From Neoluteolibacter marinus (lineage in GTDB: Bacteria > Verrucomicrobiota > Verrucomicrobiia > Verrucomicrobiales > Akkermansiaceae): a stretch of DNA of 64,000 nt. The notes under the pieces were generated by a model. It ran no database searches. It was given only the letters and a program-made list of their open reading frames with translations, and was not told the origin of the DNA. The translations under genes were made by a program, and so were the position numbers. Position 1 is the first letter of the stretch. The number at the start of each line of letters is the position of its first letter. Shown here piece after piece: positions 32,614 through 41,532 of the stretch. The stretch is from assembly GCF_014904755.1 (NCBI RefSeq), contig NZ_JACZFQ010000009.1, positions 16,143-80,142 on the forward strand. Reading direction: 5' to 3'.

Positions 32614-33246
32614 ATGCCTCCCCCGAGTAGCGCGCGTACGCGATTGCTGGAAACCATGGTCGATGCGATCTGGGAGCGCAGCTATGGCGCGGTCTCGGTG
32701 GACTCGATCTGCGAGCGGGCCGACGTGCGCAAGGGGAGTTTTTATCACTTCTTCAAATCCAAGTCGGCGCTGGCCGTGGCGGCGCTGGACCATCTCTGGG
32801 AGAACCACAGCCGGCCGGCGCTCGACGAGATCTTTTCCCCCGCGCTTCCGCCGTTGAAGCGCTTCGAGCGGCTGATGGAGTTCTGGTATCTCCGCTCGAT
32901 CGAGTGCCTGCGGGAAAAGGGGCGCGTGCTGGGATGCCCGTATTTCAACCTCGGGGCCGAAACCGCGTCCGGCGAGCCGGAGCTGGCGGCCAAGGTGAGC
33001 GAGATCCTCGACACCTATCAGGGTTATCTCGAGGCGACCCTGCACGAGGGCAATGCCCGGGGTGATCTCACGATATCCAACCCGGCAGAAACGGCGGCGT
33101 GTTTGTTTTCCATGATCGAAGGCAGCTCGACGCAGGCGCGCATCCACAACGATCCGGAGCGGGTGCGCCATTTCTCCGATGCCTTCGGCCGGGTGATCGG
33201 CGCGGAATTGCACCCGGACCTGAGCGGGGTCCTGGACAAGGCCTGA
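32614..33246 (+). CDS. TetR/AcrR family transcriptional regulator of RND operon
   Basis: A 210-residue regulator. The N-terminal helix-turn-helix (LLETMVDAIWERSYGAVSVD, ICERADVRKGSFYHFFKSK) is a textbook TetR domain; the C-terminal helical domain binds the ligand. It starts 13 bp after a palindromic operator and ends 45 bp before the membrane fusion protein gene, with a matching operator in that gap. It therefore most likely represses its own gene and the efflux operon and is released by a toxic or lipophilic compound; the inducer is unknown. ATG 32614 is the natural start. Confidence 0.92.
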   Translation: MPPPSSARTRLLETMVDAIWERSYGAVSVDSICERADVRKGSFYHFFKSKSALAVAALDHLWENHSRPALDEIFSPALPPLKRFERLMEFWYLRSIECLREKGRVLGCPYFNLGAETASGEPELAAKVSEILDTYQGYLEATLHEGNARGDLTISNPAETAACLFSMIEGSSTQARIHNDPERVRHFSDAFGRVIGAELHPDLSGVLDKA

Positions 33247-33264
33247 GTCGCCCAAGCCACGAGT

Positions 33265-33280
33265 TTTACCAATCGGTCAT
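33265..33280. promoter_or_regulatory. TetR operator, site 2 (upstream of RND efflux operon)
   Basis: TTTACCAATCGGTCAT matches site 1 (32585-32600) at 13 of 16 positions and keeps the central ACC-AA-CGGTCA pattern. It lies 11 bp before the membrane fusion protein start. The degenerate arms suggest weaker binding than site 1. Confidence 0.65.
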
Positions 33281-33291
33281 TTTTCAGAATC

Positions 33292-34524
33292 ATGAGTTCC
33301 TCCAACAGTTCTTCCCAAAGCCTCGCCTGGGCCGGTGTGGTCGTCGTCCTCGGCGTGACCAGCTGGTTCGGCTGGCGCACCTTGCGCGACGCCAAGCCGG
33401 AGTCGGCCGCCGGACCCGCCGCGGGCGGGCGTCCACCGAGCACGGTGATCGTGAAACCCGCGGTCCGGAAGGAGACCGTCGAGTCGTTGTCGGTGACCGG
33501 CACCCTGCGTGCGGTCCGCCGCGCGGATGTCGCCGCCCGCGAGGCGGCCGCGGTCGAGAGTCTGCTGGTCGACGAAGGGGATCGCGTCGAGGAAGGCGCC
33601 GTCCTTGCGAAACTCGACGGGCGACGGCTCGAGGCACAACTGCAGGAGGCGCAGGCGTCGTTGACCGCGGCGAGGGCGGAATTGGCACAGCGGGAGGCCG
33701 AACACGACCGGGCGATCAAGGACGAGGAGATGATGCGCGGCCTGTGGGAGGAGCGGGCGGTTTCGGAACGCGAGTTCCTCGACAGCGATCGCGAACTCAA
33801 GGTCGCCGCGGCCCGTGAGAATGCGGCGCGCGAGGCGATCGAGGCGGCGCAGAAGCGCTTCGACCTGATCGAGGTCCGGCGCGCCGATCTCGAGGTGAAG
33901 GCGCCGTTTGCCGGCAGGGTGGTGGCCCGCCACACCGAAGTCGGCGAGTGGGTCACCGAGGGCGCCGCGGTGGTCACCCTGCTTTCCACCGGTGAAATCG
34001 AGGCCTGGCTGCAGATTCCCGAACGCCACATCGCGGGGCTGAAAGCGGCGGCGCCGGATGCCGTCGAACTGCGGCTGCCCGGGCGGGCCGAACCGATCCG
34101 GGCCGACAAGTTGTCGCTGGTGCCCGACGTCGAGGGCCGCTCGCGCCTGTTCAACCTGATCGCCCACATTCCCGACCCGGACAACCAGCTGACCCCGGGA
34201 TCGTCGGTCGAAGCGCGCGTCCCGCTGGGTAAACCGACCGAACATCTGGTCGTATCCGCCGACGCGGTCCTGAGCAGCTTTTCGGGGACCTTTGTGTTCG
34301 TTCCAGCCCCCGCACCGGAAGGTCCGCCGATGGCAAAGCGGGTGACTGTCGAGGTTTTGTTTGAGCGCGACGGTGAGTCCGTGCTCGCGGCCGGGGAACT
34401 GGAGGCAGGTGACCAGGTGATCGTCGAGGGCAACGAGCGTCTGTTCCCGGGCACGCCTCTCGACCCGCGGCCCTGGGAGGAGACCCGGGCCGAATCCAGC
34501 CCCGAAACCGCAGGCTCCCGCTGA
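33292..34524 (+). CDS. RND efflux membrane fusion protein (periplasmic adaptor)
   Basis: A 410-residue adaptor linking the inner-membrane pump to the outer-membrane factor. It has one N-terminal helix (SLAWAGVVVVLGVTSWFGW), a beta-barrel/lipoyl domain (VTGTLRAVRRADVAAREAAA, VESLLVDEGDRVEEGAVLAKL), a long alpha-helical hairpin (about 105-200), the second lipoyl half (VKAPFAGRVVARHTEVGEWV) and a membrane-proximal domain. A helical anchor instead of a lipobox is usual for part of this family. Spacing to the pump is four bases. Substrates are unknown. Confidence 0.93.
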   Translation: MSSSNSSSQSLAWAGVVVVLGVTSWFGWRTLRDAKPESAAGPAAGGRPPSTVIVKPAVRKETVESLSVTGTLRAVRRADVAAREAAAVESLLVDEGDRVEEGAVLAKLDGRRLEAQLQEAQASLTAARAELAQREAEHDRAIKDEEMMRGLWEERAVSEREFLDSDRELKVAAARENAAREAIEAAQKRFDLIEVRRADLEVKAPFAGRVVARHTEVGEWVTEGAAVVTLLSTGEIEAWLQIPERHIAGLKAAAPDAVELRLPGRAEPIRADKLSLVPDVEGRSRLFNLIAHIPDPDNQLTPGSSVEARVPLGKPTEHLVVSADAVLSSFSGTFVFVPAPAPEGPPMAKRVTVEVLFERDGESVLAAGELEAGDQVIVEGNERLFPGTPLDPRPWEETRAESSPETAGSR

Positions 34525-34528
34525 GACC

Positions 34529-37500
34529 ATGAAAGGAATCATCGAATCCCTGCTCCGCCAGCCGATCACCATCGCGGTCGGTACGATGCTTGCCGTATTT
34601 GTCGGCATCCTCGCGATCACCCGGGTGCCGGTGCAGATGACGCCGGAGGTCTCGTCGGTGGTCATCGCCGTCGTCACCAACTGGGAGAACGCTTCTTCGG
34701 ACGAAATCGAGTCCGACATCGTCGAGGAACAGGAGAAGGTGCTCGGCGAGGTCACCGGCCTGAAGTCAATGATCAGCACCAGCGCCGCCGGCCAGGGAAC
34801 GATCCGGCTGGAGTTCGAGACCGGCACCGACATCGCCAAGGCGAAGGAGGACGTGCTGCAGAAGCTGGACGAGGTGCCGGGCTATCCCGACGGCGTGCTG
34901 CGGCCGGTGGTCGAGGACATCGACCCGGAATCGGCGGACTACATCTCATGGACGGGTTTGTTCTCGACCGACCCGGCTTACGACCCGAGCCGGCTGTTCG
35001 ACTTCATGGACCGGAGCATCAAGCCGCGGTTCGAACGGATCCCGGGAATGAGCGAGGTCGGGGTGCGCGGCGCGACGGCGTCGGAACTGCAGATCATCGT
35101 GGACCCGGTGGCGCTGGCCCAGCGCGGGGTCACCTACTCGCAGCTGCGTGAAGGCATCAACGCCGCCAACGCCAACTTCTCGGGCGGCAAGATCGAGCAG
35201 GGCAAACGCGACTTCCGGATCCGTGCGACGGGCCGCTTCGACACGCCCGAGTCGGCGGGCGAGATGATCATCTTCCGCGACGAGGCGGGGCCGGTCTATC
35301 TGCGCGATGTCGCGGAGATCCGCAACGACTGGAAGGAACCGACGTCCTGGGTTCGCTCGCGCGGGCACCGCGCCGCCTTCTTCAACTTCCAGCTCCAGCG
35401 CGGTGCCAACCTGCTGGAAACGATGAGCCTGCTGAAGGCCGAGATCGCCGAACTCAACAAGCCGGGAGGCTTGCTCGACGAGAAGGCACGCCAGCTCGGG
35501 CTCGATGGCACCCTCGAGCTGGTCCAGACCTACGACGCGTCCACCTACGTCGAGGACGCGTTCCAGCTGGTCCGCTCGAACCTCGTCCTCGGCGGCATCC
35601 TCGCGACCATCACGTTGCTGTTCTTCCTGCGCAGTCTCCGGGCCGTGGGGATCATCGCGATCGCGATCCCGGTTTCGACCATCGCCTCCTTCTCGGTGCT
35701 GGTGATGCTGGGACGATCGATCAACATCATCTCGCTGGCAGGCCTGGCCTTCGCCGTTGGCATGGTGGTCGACAACGCGATCGTAGTGATCGAGAACATC
35801 TTCCGCCACCTCGAGATGGGCAAGAAGCCGGTGCAAGCGGCCCGCGACGGAACGGTCGAGGTCGGCGGCGCGGTGCTCGCCTCGACGCTCACGACGGTTG
35901 TCGTTTTCGCGCCGATCCTGCTGATCGAGGAGCAGGCGGGGCAGCTGTTCCGCGACATCGCGCTGGCGCTGATGGCGGCGGTGAGCCTGTCGTTCCTGGT
36001 CAGCCTCACCGTGATCCCGGTGGCCTCGGGGAAATGGCTGACCGCCCACAAGACCAGCGACGAGCCCTCGTTGTTCGACAAGGTCTTCGGCTCGGCCTTC
36101 TTCAAGATCCTCGGCTGGCCATTCAAGCCGTTCGCGATCCTGTTCGTGAAGTTGCCCGACCTGGCGGCGAACGCGGTGAGTTTCCTGACCGCGACCTGGC
36201 CGCGGCGGCTCACGGTGATCGGGGTGTTCACCGCTGTGACCATCATCGGCACCCGGGTGCTGCTGCCTCCGCTGGACTACCTGCCAAAGGGCAACCGCAA
36301 CCTCGTCTTCGGCCTGCTCTTTCCCCCGCCGGGCTACAATCTCGAGTCGCTGTCGAAGATGGGCGAACGGATCGAGGAAAACATCGAGCCGCTGTGGGAG
36401 GCGACCCCGGACAAGTATGGCATCGAAACGCGGCTCTCCGGCGGCGAGATGGTGGTGGAGGACAAGCGTCAGCCGGTGCCGCTTGGCGACGGTTCGGGAG
36501 AGTCGGTGGTGCCGCCGTCGCTGGAGAACTACTTCCTGGTCTCCTTCGAAGGGCGGGTCTTCCACGGCGGGATCTCGGCGGACAAGTCGAGGGTCGCCGA
36601 CCTGATCCCGGCGTTCAACGCGGCGACCTCCGGTGCCGCCACCCCGGACACCTTCGCGATGGCCTTCCAGATGCCGCTGTTCCGGGTCGGCGGGGCGACC
36701 GGTTCCGCCGTGCAGATCGATTTCCGCGGGCGGGATCTCGACGCCGTCTCCGGAGCGGCGGGCGCGATGATGGGGGCACTGATGGGCATGCCCGGACCCC
36801 AGGCGAACATCACGCCGGCACCGCCGAATTTTTCATCTCCGCTCGATGAAATGCGGATCGTCCCGGACGACACGCGGTTGCGCGAACTCGACATGACCCG
36901 CTCCGACCTCGGGCTCGCGGTGCAGGCCGGCGGCGATGGCATCGTGCTGTTCCGCGACTACGAGCAGAATGGCGAACTCAAGGACATCAAGATCCTGACC
37001 AAGGGCGAGGAGGGCCAGCAGCCGCTCGACAAGCTGCTCGACCTGCCGGTTGCGACGCCGGGCGGGGAGATCGTCGACCTGCGCTCGATCGCCCGCCTCG
37101 ATCGCGTCCAGGGTCCCGACCAGATCCGTCACGTCGACCGCCAGCGCGCGGTGACGCTGGAACTCACCCCGCCGCCGGGCGAGCCGCTCGAGACCGTGAT
37201 CGAGAACGTCAACGGACTGGTCGAGGGGATGAAGGCCAGTGGCGCGATTCCTCCGGGGGTCGATGTCAGCCTGTCGGGCTCCGCCGGCAAGCTGGCGGAG
37301 ATCAAGGACTCGCTGTTGGGCGACGGCACGCTGGTCGGCACCGTCGGCAGCAGCCTGTTCCTCGCCTTCGTGGTGATCTACCTGCTGATGGTGGTGCTTT
37401 TCCAAAGCTGGAGCTACCCGCTGGTCATCATGCTCAGCGTGCCGCTGGCGACCTTCGGCGGCTTCCTCGGTCTGGCGATGGTCCACAAGTGGAGCCAGCT

Positions 37501-37900
37501 GGACCGCCACATGCCGGTGCAGAACCTCGACATGCTGACCATCCTCGGTTTCGTGATCCTCGCCGGGGTGGTGGTGAACAACGCGATCCTGATCGTACAC
37601 CAGGCGCTGAATTTCATGAATGAGGAGAAGATGGATCCCCTGCAAGCGGTGGTGGAAAGCGTCCGCAGCCGGGTGCGTCCGATCCTCATGTCGACCCTGA
37701 CCTCGGTCGGCGGGATGCTGCCGCTGGTGCTGATGCCCGGCGCGGGCTCCGAGCTGTATCGCGGTCTTGGTGCGGTCGTGGTCGGCGGTCTCTCCGTCAG
37801 TACGGTGTTCACCGTATTTCTTGTCCCCGCGGTGCTGAGCGTGATCTTCGCGCTCAAGAATCCCGATGCCGAGCCAGCCGCCGAGCCGGTCACGGCGTGA
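34529..37900 (+). CDS. RND efflux transporter permease subunit
   Basis: A 1123-residue HAE-1-like pump with the usual 12-helix, two-fold architecture and large periplasmic porter domains; a typical member has about 1030-1060 residues. The N-terminal helix (PITIAVGTMLAVFVGILAIT) and the TM4 motif VDNAIVVIEN are visible, Asp415-Asn416 in place of the Asp-Asp pair of AcrB; a single conserved Asp is common in several HAE subgroups. The extra length is in the middle, where helices are followed by a 60-residue cytoplasmic linker (about 510-570). It exports compounds by proton antiport. Starts four bases after the adaptor's stop and overlaps the outer-membrane factor by four bases. Confidence 0.95.
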   Translation: MKGIIESLLRQPITIAVGTMLAVFVGILAITRVPVQMTPEVSSVVIAVVTNWENASSDEIESDIVEEQEKVLGEVTGLKSMISTSAAGQGTIRLEFETGTDIAKAKEDVLQKLDEVPGYPDGVLRPVVEDIDPESADYISWTGLFSTDPAYDPSRLFDFMDRSIKPRFERIPGMSEVGVRGATASELQIIVDPVALAQRGVTYSQLREGINAANANFSGGKIEQGKRDFRIRATGRFDTPESAGEMIIFRDEAGPVYLRDVAEIRNDWKEPTSWVRSRGHRAAFFNFQLQRGANLLETMSLLKAEIAELNKPGGLLDEKARQLGLDGTLELVQTYDASTYVEDAFQLVRSNLVLGGILATITLLFFLRSLRAVGIIAIAIPVSTIASFSVLVMLGRSINIISLAGLAFAVGMVVDNAIVVIENIFRHLEMGKKPVQAARDGTVEVGGAVLASTLTTVVVFAPILLIEEQAGQLFRDIALALMAAVSLSFLVSLTVIPVASGKWLTAHKTSDEPSLFDKVFGSAFFKILGWPFKPFAILFVKLPDLAANAVSFLTATWPRRLTVIGVFTAVTIIGTRVLLPPLDYLPKGNRNLVFGLLFPPPGYNLESLSKMGERIEENIEPLWEATPDKYGIETRLSGGEMVVEDKRQPVPLGDGSGESVVPPSLENYFLVSFEGRVFHGGISADKSRVADLIPAFNAATSGAATPDTFAMAFQMPLFRVGGATGSAVQIDFRGRDLDAVSGAAGAMMGALMGMPGPQANITPAPPNFSSPLDEMRIVPDDTRLRELDMTRSDLGLAVQAGGDGIVLFRDYEQNGELKDIKILTKGEEGQQPLDKLLDLPVATPGGEIVDLRSIARLDRVQGPDQIRHVDRQRAVTLELTPPPGEPLETVIENVNGLVEGMKASGAIPPGVDVSLSGSAGKLAEIKDSLLGDGTLVGTVGSSLFLAFVVIYLLMVVLFQSWSYPLVIMLSVPLATFGGFLGLAMVHKWSQLDRHMPVQNLDMLTILGFVILAGVVVNNAILIVHQALNFMNEEKMDPLQAVVESVRSRVRPILMSTLTSVGGMLPLVLMPGAGSELYRGLGAVVVGGLSVSTVFTVFLVPAVLSVIFALKNPDAEPAAEPVTA

Positions 37901-39357
37901 TCGTCAGCTCCCTTCCGACCATGCGTTCCCGACCTTCCGAATCCACGATGGCCCGTCGCCCTGATCCAACGAGAATCTTCCGGAGCCTGAAGGCAATGTT
38001 GCCCTGCGGTCTCGCGACCCTGTTGCTCGCAGGCTGTGCGGTTGGTCCCGACTACGAGATGCCGGCGGAGGAACTCGAGGTCTCGTTCAAGAACGCGGGC
38101 TTCACCGCGCCGCCGCCGGAGGGGTCGTGGTGGACGCTTTTCAACGAGCCGGAACTGAACCGCCTGATCCGCGATGCCGACACCAAGGGGCAGGGGGTGC
38201 GCAGCGCGCTGGCCCGCTACGACGAGGCCCGCGCCGCCCTCGGGCTGGCCGCGGCCGATGCCTATCCCGCGGTGACCGGTGACGCCTACGCGCGCCGCCA
38301 GCAGGACAGCGGCAACACGAACTTTTCCGCCGGGGCCTACGAGGACTACCGTACGGCGCTGAACCTGTCGTGGGAGATCGACTTGTGGGGCCGGGTCCGG
38401 CGCAACTATGGCGCGGCGAGCGCGCGCATGGAGGCGGCCGGCTACGAGTATCAGGGCGTGATCCTGTCGGTACACGGCGAGATCGCCCGGGCTTATGTCT
38501 CGCTGCGCTTTGCCGATGCCGAGATCGCGCTGCTGACCCGCACCGGCGAGCTGCGGTCCGAGGCCCGGCGGCTGATGAAAACGCGCTTCGATCGCGGTGC
38601 CAGCAGCCGGATCGACTACGAGAGGTCGGTCACCGAGGACGAGTCGGTGCAAGCCGAGCTCGCCGATCTGCGGGCCCGCCGCGGCAAGTTCGAGAACGCC
38701 CTGGCGGTGCTCACCGGCCGCAGTGCCTCCGGATTCCGCGTCAGTGCCAACGGGGCCTTGCCGGCCATCCCCGCCGCGCCGCCGGCGGTGCCTTCCGACC
38801 TGCTCCGGCGCCGGCCCGACCTGGCGGCCGCCGAGCGCCAGCTGGCGGCGGCCAGCGAAACGATCGGCCTGGCGATCGCTTCCTACCTGCCGAAGCTCAG
38901 CCTCACCGGCAGCGGGGGATTCCGCTCGCTGAGCACTTCCGATCTCTTCGATTCGGGTTCCAAGCTGTGGACGCTGGGACCGGAACTGTCGTTGCCCTTG
39001 TTCCAGGGCGGGCGCGGTTTCTCCGACAAGAAGCGTGCCGAGGCGGCCTACCGCGAGGCGCTCGGGATCTACCGGGGCAAGCTTCTGGAAGCGATCCGCG
39101 AGACCGAGGATTCGCTGGTCGACAGCCGTCAGCTGGCGGCTGCGGCGGGATCGCGCAGCCGCGGGGCGAAAGCGGCGGCGACCACCGCCCGCCTGACCCG
39201 CAAGCGCTACACCGCCGGGGTGACCGACTACTTCGAGGTGGTCGATGCCGAACGGACCGCGCTGGCCGAGGAGCGTGCGGAGCTCGCCATCAACCTGTCC
39301 CGCGCGCTGGCGGCGACCCGCCTGATCCAGGCGCTGGGCGGTGGCTGGCAGCGGTGA
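37897..39357 (+). CDS. RND efflux outer-membrane factor lipoprotein (NodT/OprM type)
   Basis: A TolC-type channel protein of 486 residues from GTG 37897, whose four-base overlap with the pump stop suggests coupling; ATG 37921 or 37948 are alternatives that would give a shorter, more typical signal. The lipobox LLLAGC is visible, followed by AVGPDYEMP, characteristic of OprM-type lipoproteins. Two repeats of the TolC-like coiled region follow (LNLSWEIDLWGRVRRNYGAA, LGPELSLPLFQGGRG). It completes the tripartite efflux system of 32614-39357. Confidence 0.92.
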   Translation: MIVSSLPTMRSRPSESTMARRPDPTRIFRSLKAMLPCGLATLLLAGCAVGPDYEMPAEELEVSFKNAGFTAPPPEGSWWTLFNEPELNRLIRDADTKGQGVRSALARYDEARAALGLAAADAYPAVTGDAYARRQQDSGNTNFSAGAYEDYRTALNLSWEIDLWGRVRRNYGAASARMEAAGYEYQGVILSVHGEIARAYVSLRFADAEIALLTRTGELRSEARRLMKTRFDRGASSRIDYERSVTEDESVQAELADLRARRGKFENALAVLTGRSASGFRVSANGALPAIPAAPPAVPSDLLRRRPDLAAAERQLAAASETIGLAIASYLPKLSLTGSGGFRSLSTSDLFDSGSKLWTLGPELSLPLFQGGRGFSDKKRAEAAYREALGIYRGKLLEAIRETEDSLVDSRQLAAAAGSRSRGAKAAATTARLTRKRYTAGVTDYFEVVDAERTALAEERAELAINLSRALAATRLIQALGGGWQR

Positions 39358-39629
39358 GGTTCCTGGGGCGATTGTTCCGGGATCTGCGCAGGGCGCATGG
39401 ACAGATTTTGCCGGCCGGGTGGGGATGACACCGGCACGCCCGCCGCTATGTTCCGGGCGGGAAGTGGACGTGCCCCGACGCGAGTCGTGGATCGTTCCTT
39501 CCGCGACCGGCAGCGGCGATTGCGGACATCTACTTAAGTCCCTCGGATTCAGTTCGCGATCGAAGGCTGTACGGGCTATAGGCCGGATTTCCCCCGTCAC
39601 GGCGCTCCTTCGAATCCCGAACGATCCCC
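39358..39629. other. Intergenic region before SUMF1-domain gene
   Basis: 272 bp without a recognisable gene. It includes a GC-rich part after the efflux operon and a less GC-rich part (about 39530-39600, with TACTTAAGTCC) that may contain the promoter of the next gene. No tRNA or terminator with T-tract is visible. Confidence 0.45.
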
Positions 39630-41510
39630 ATGCATTTCAGTTTCCCATCACGTCCCGCCGTCCTGCTTTTCTCCCTGCTGGCAGTTGGCATCCTCCGGGC
39701 CAACGAGCTCGGGGACTTCGCCGGCACCGCCGGACCGATCGAGAGCGAGACCATCACTCCGACCGACCCCTGGTATCCTCTCGACGAGGAAGGTCCGGAC
39801 GGTGCGAACTGCATCCTGAGCGGTTCCCCCTTCGTGGCCGGTGCGACCTCGACCGCGGAGCTGACCTTGAACGGACCGGGGATCTTGACTTTCCAGTGGT
39901 TCATTTCCTCGTTGGAAAACGACGGATGGTTGACCTGCGACGTCACCCAGATCGGTGCCACGGTGAATGTCGGCGGGATCTCCGGCACGGGTGAAGTTTG
40001 GATCCCGATGGAGGTGGTCATCCCTCACGGCGAGCACAGGGTCCGCTGGACTTACCAGAAAACCACGGCCGCTTACGATGGCGAGGATGCCGGCCGGGTC
40101 GCGGAGGTTCACTTCCAGCCGCTCGCCGCCGCGGCGCAGTCGTTCGACGCTTTCAAGTCCGCCTACGGCATCACCGGAGATGGGACCATGGCTCCCAACG
40201 GGCAACGGCTCGACACCTGCTGGATGATGGGAATCTCGCCGCTCGATCCGGTGCCGGCGGGTCTTCTCGTTCCGGTCATGGAGGGCGGTGAGACGCGGTT
40301 CCGGGTCCGCCACAATCTCGGCGTTCCGAATCTATTCGCCGTCCAGAACAGCGTTGATCTCATCCGCTGGAACGGACGGGGGTTCCGCTCGCAAGTGGTG
40401 CCCGGTAGCCTCGATTCGAACTCGGTCGAGGTGGACTACTTCCTGCCGGCAAAGGACAAGGGCTTTTTTCTCGCCTCCTATCCCGCGCAGGTCACCCCGC
40501 CGGCGGGCTACTCCTACATACCTGCAGCGATCTTCACCCAAGGTAGTCCGCTCAACGAGCTGGGGCACTCCGGACTCGAGGACAAGCGCCACGAGGTGAT
40601 CCTGACCCGGGGCTTTTTCATCAAGCAGTTCGAGACCACCTATGCGGAATGGAACGCCGTCCGCGACTGGGCACGGGTGAACGGGTATCCGACGCTGGGC
40701 TACAAGACGATCACGATCGACGAGGTGCCGACCCAGGTGGAGATGGGGCAATGCGGCGGCCGCTACCTTCCGGTTGAAGAGGGTGGAAGTGCCAGCGACC
40801 AGGCACCGTCGGAACCGGGAGGAGACGGCCAGCCGGTCGGGTCCCAACCGGTCTCCGGGGTGAGTTGGTACCACACCATCCGCTGGCTCAATGCCAAGAG
40901 CGAGATGGATGGCTTGGAACCCTGCTATCGTGTCCGGCTCAACGAGGCCAACGGCTTTGCGGTGCAAGTATTCCGAGAACAAGAGTTGGAAGACCTCGAC
41001 AACGATATTTCGGCGATCATCTGCGACTGGGAAGCCGACGGTTACCGCCTGCCGACCGAGGCCGAATGGGAATTCGCCTGCCGGGCTGGCACGGTGACGG
41101 CCCTCAACAACGGCAAGAACCTTTCCTTCGTCTACGACAAGAACTTCGACGACCCCAATGCAAATCCCCTCGATCCGAACGTGAATGAGGTCGCGTGGTA
41201 CTGGCGCAACGGGGCCGCCACCCGGCCGGTCGGGCAAAAGCTCGCCAACGCCTTCGGCCTGCACGACATGCACGGCAACGTCGCCGAATGGTGCTGGGAC
41301 CCTTTCAACGCCGACTTGATCACCCAGTTCACCGGCGACCTTTTGGTGGATCCTCGCGGACACCCGCGGGGCACTTATCGCGCGATTCGCGGCGGCTCGT
41401 GGTTGAATACCGGCAGGTGGTTGCGCTCGGGGACCCGGGAGCGCTATGTGCCATTCCTACAGGGGGGCTATGATTTCGGCTTCCGCATCGCCCGCACTGC
41501 CGCCGAGTAG
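39630..41510 (+). CDS. Secreted SUMF1/FGE-sulfatase-fold protein without catalytic cysteines
   Basis: A 626-residue protein with a signal peptide (MHFSFPSRPAVLLFSLLAVG, cleavage near ILRA). Residues about 30-290 are beta-sheet-like; from about 290 on is a formylglycine-generating-enzyme (SUMF1) fold: FFIKQFETTYAEW, PVSGVSWYHTIRWLNAKSEM, YRLPTEAEWEFACRAG, NAFGLHDMHGNVAEWCWD, IRGGSWLNTGRWLRSGTR and FGFRIART. In true FGE the segment after GGS holds two catalytic Cys; here they are absent (GGSWLNTGRWLRSG). It is therefore unlikely to activate sulfatases and more likely a structural or binding use of the fold, common in secreted proteins of this phylum. It is followed 22 bp later by the beta-strand-rich protein. 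Confidence 0.82.
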   Translation: MHFSFPSRPAVLLFSLLAVGILRANELGDFAGTAGPIESETITPTDPWYPLDEEGPDGANCILSGSPFVAGATSTAELTLNGPGILTFQWFISSLENDGWLTCDVTQIGATVNVGGISGTGEVWIPMEVVIPHGEHRVRWTYQKTTAAYDGEDAGRVAEVHFQPLAAAAQSFDAFKSAYGITGDGTMAPNGQRLDTCWMMGISPLDPVPAGLLVPVMEGGETRFRVRHNLGVPNLFAVQNSVDLIRWNGRGFRSQVVPGSLDSNSVEVDYFLPAKDKGFFLASYPAQVTPPAGYSYIPAAIFTQGSPLNELGHSGLEDKRHEVILTRGFFIKQFETTYAEWNAVRDWARVNGYPTLGYKTITIDEVPTQVEMGQCGGRYLPVEEGGSASDQAPSEPGGDGQPVGSQPVSGVSWYHTIRWLNAKSEMDGLEPCYRVRLNEANGFAVQVFREQELEDLDNDISAIICDWEADGYRLPTEAEWEFACRAGTVTALNNGKNLSFVYDKNFDDPNANPLDPNVNEVAWYWRNGAATRPVGQKLANAFGLHDMHGNVAEWCWDPFNADLITQFTGDLLVDPRGHPRGTYRAIRGGSWLNTGRWLRSGTRERYVPFLQGGYDFGFRIARTAAE

Positions 41511-41532
41511 GCCGCCATCCCACCACTTCCCG

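Noticed and set aside
34946..36565. Long open frame on the minus strand inside the RND pump gene
   Set aside because: High GC content gives long antisense frames; composition is His/Arg/Gln-rich and no domain is visible, whereas the plus strand encodes an unmistakable RND permease.
27827..39410. The 13-mer TGGACAGATTTTG at 27827-27839 and again at 39398-39410, as a shared operator
   Set aside because: Many 13-base coincidences are expected in 64 kb, and only at the first site is the surrounding sequence palindromic.
39630..41510. Formylglycine-generating enzyme that would mature the nearby sulfatase
   Set aside because: The two catalytic cysteines are missing from the GGS-following segment, so the enzyme function is not supported.
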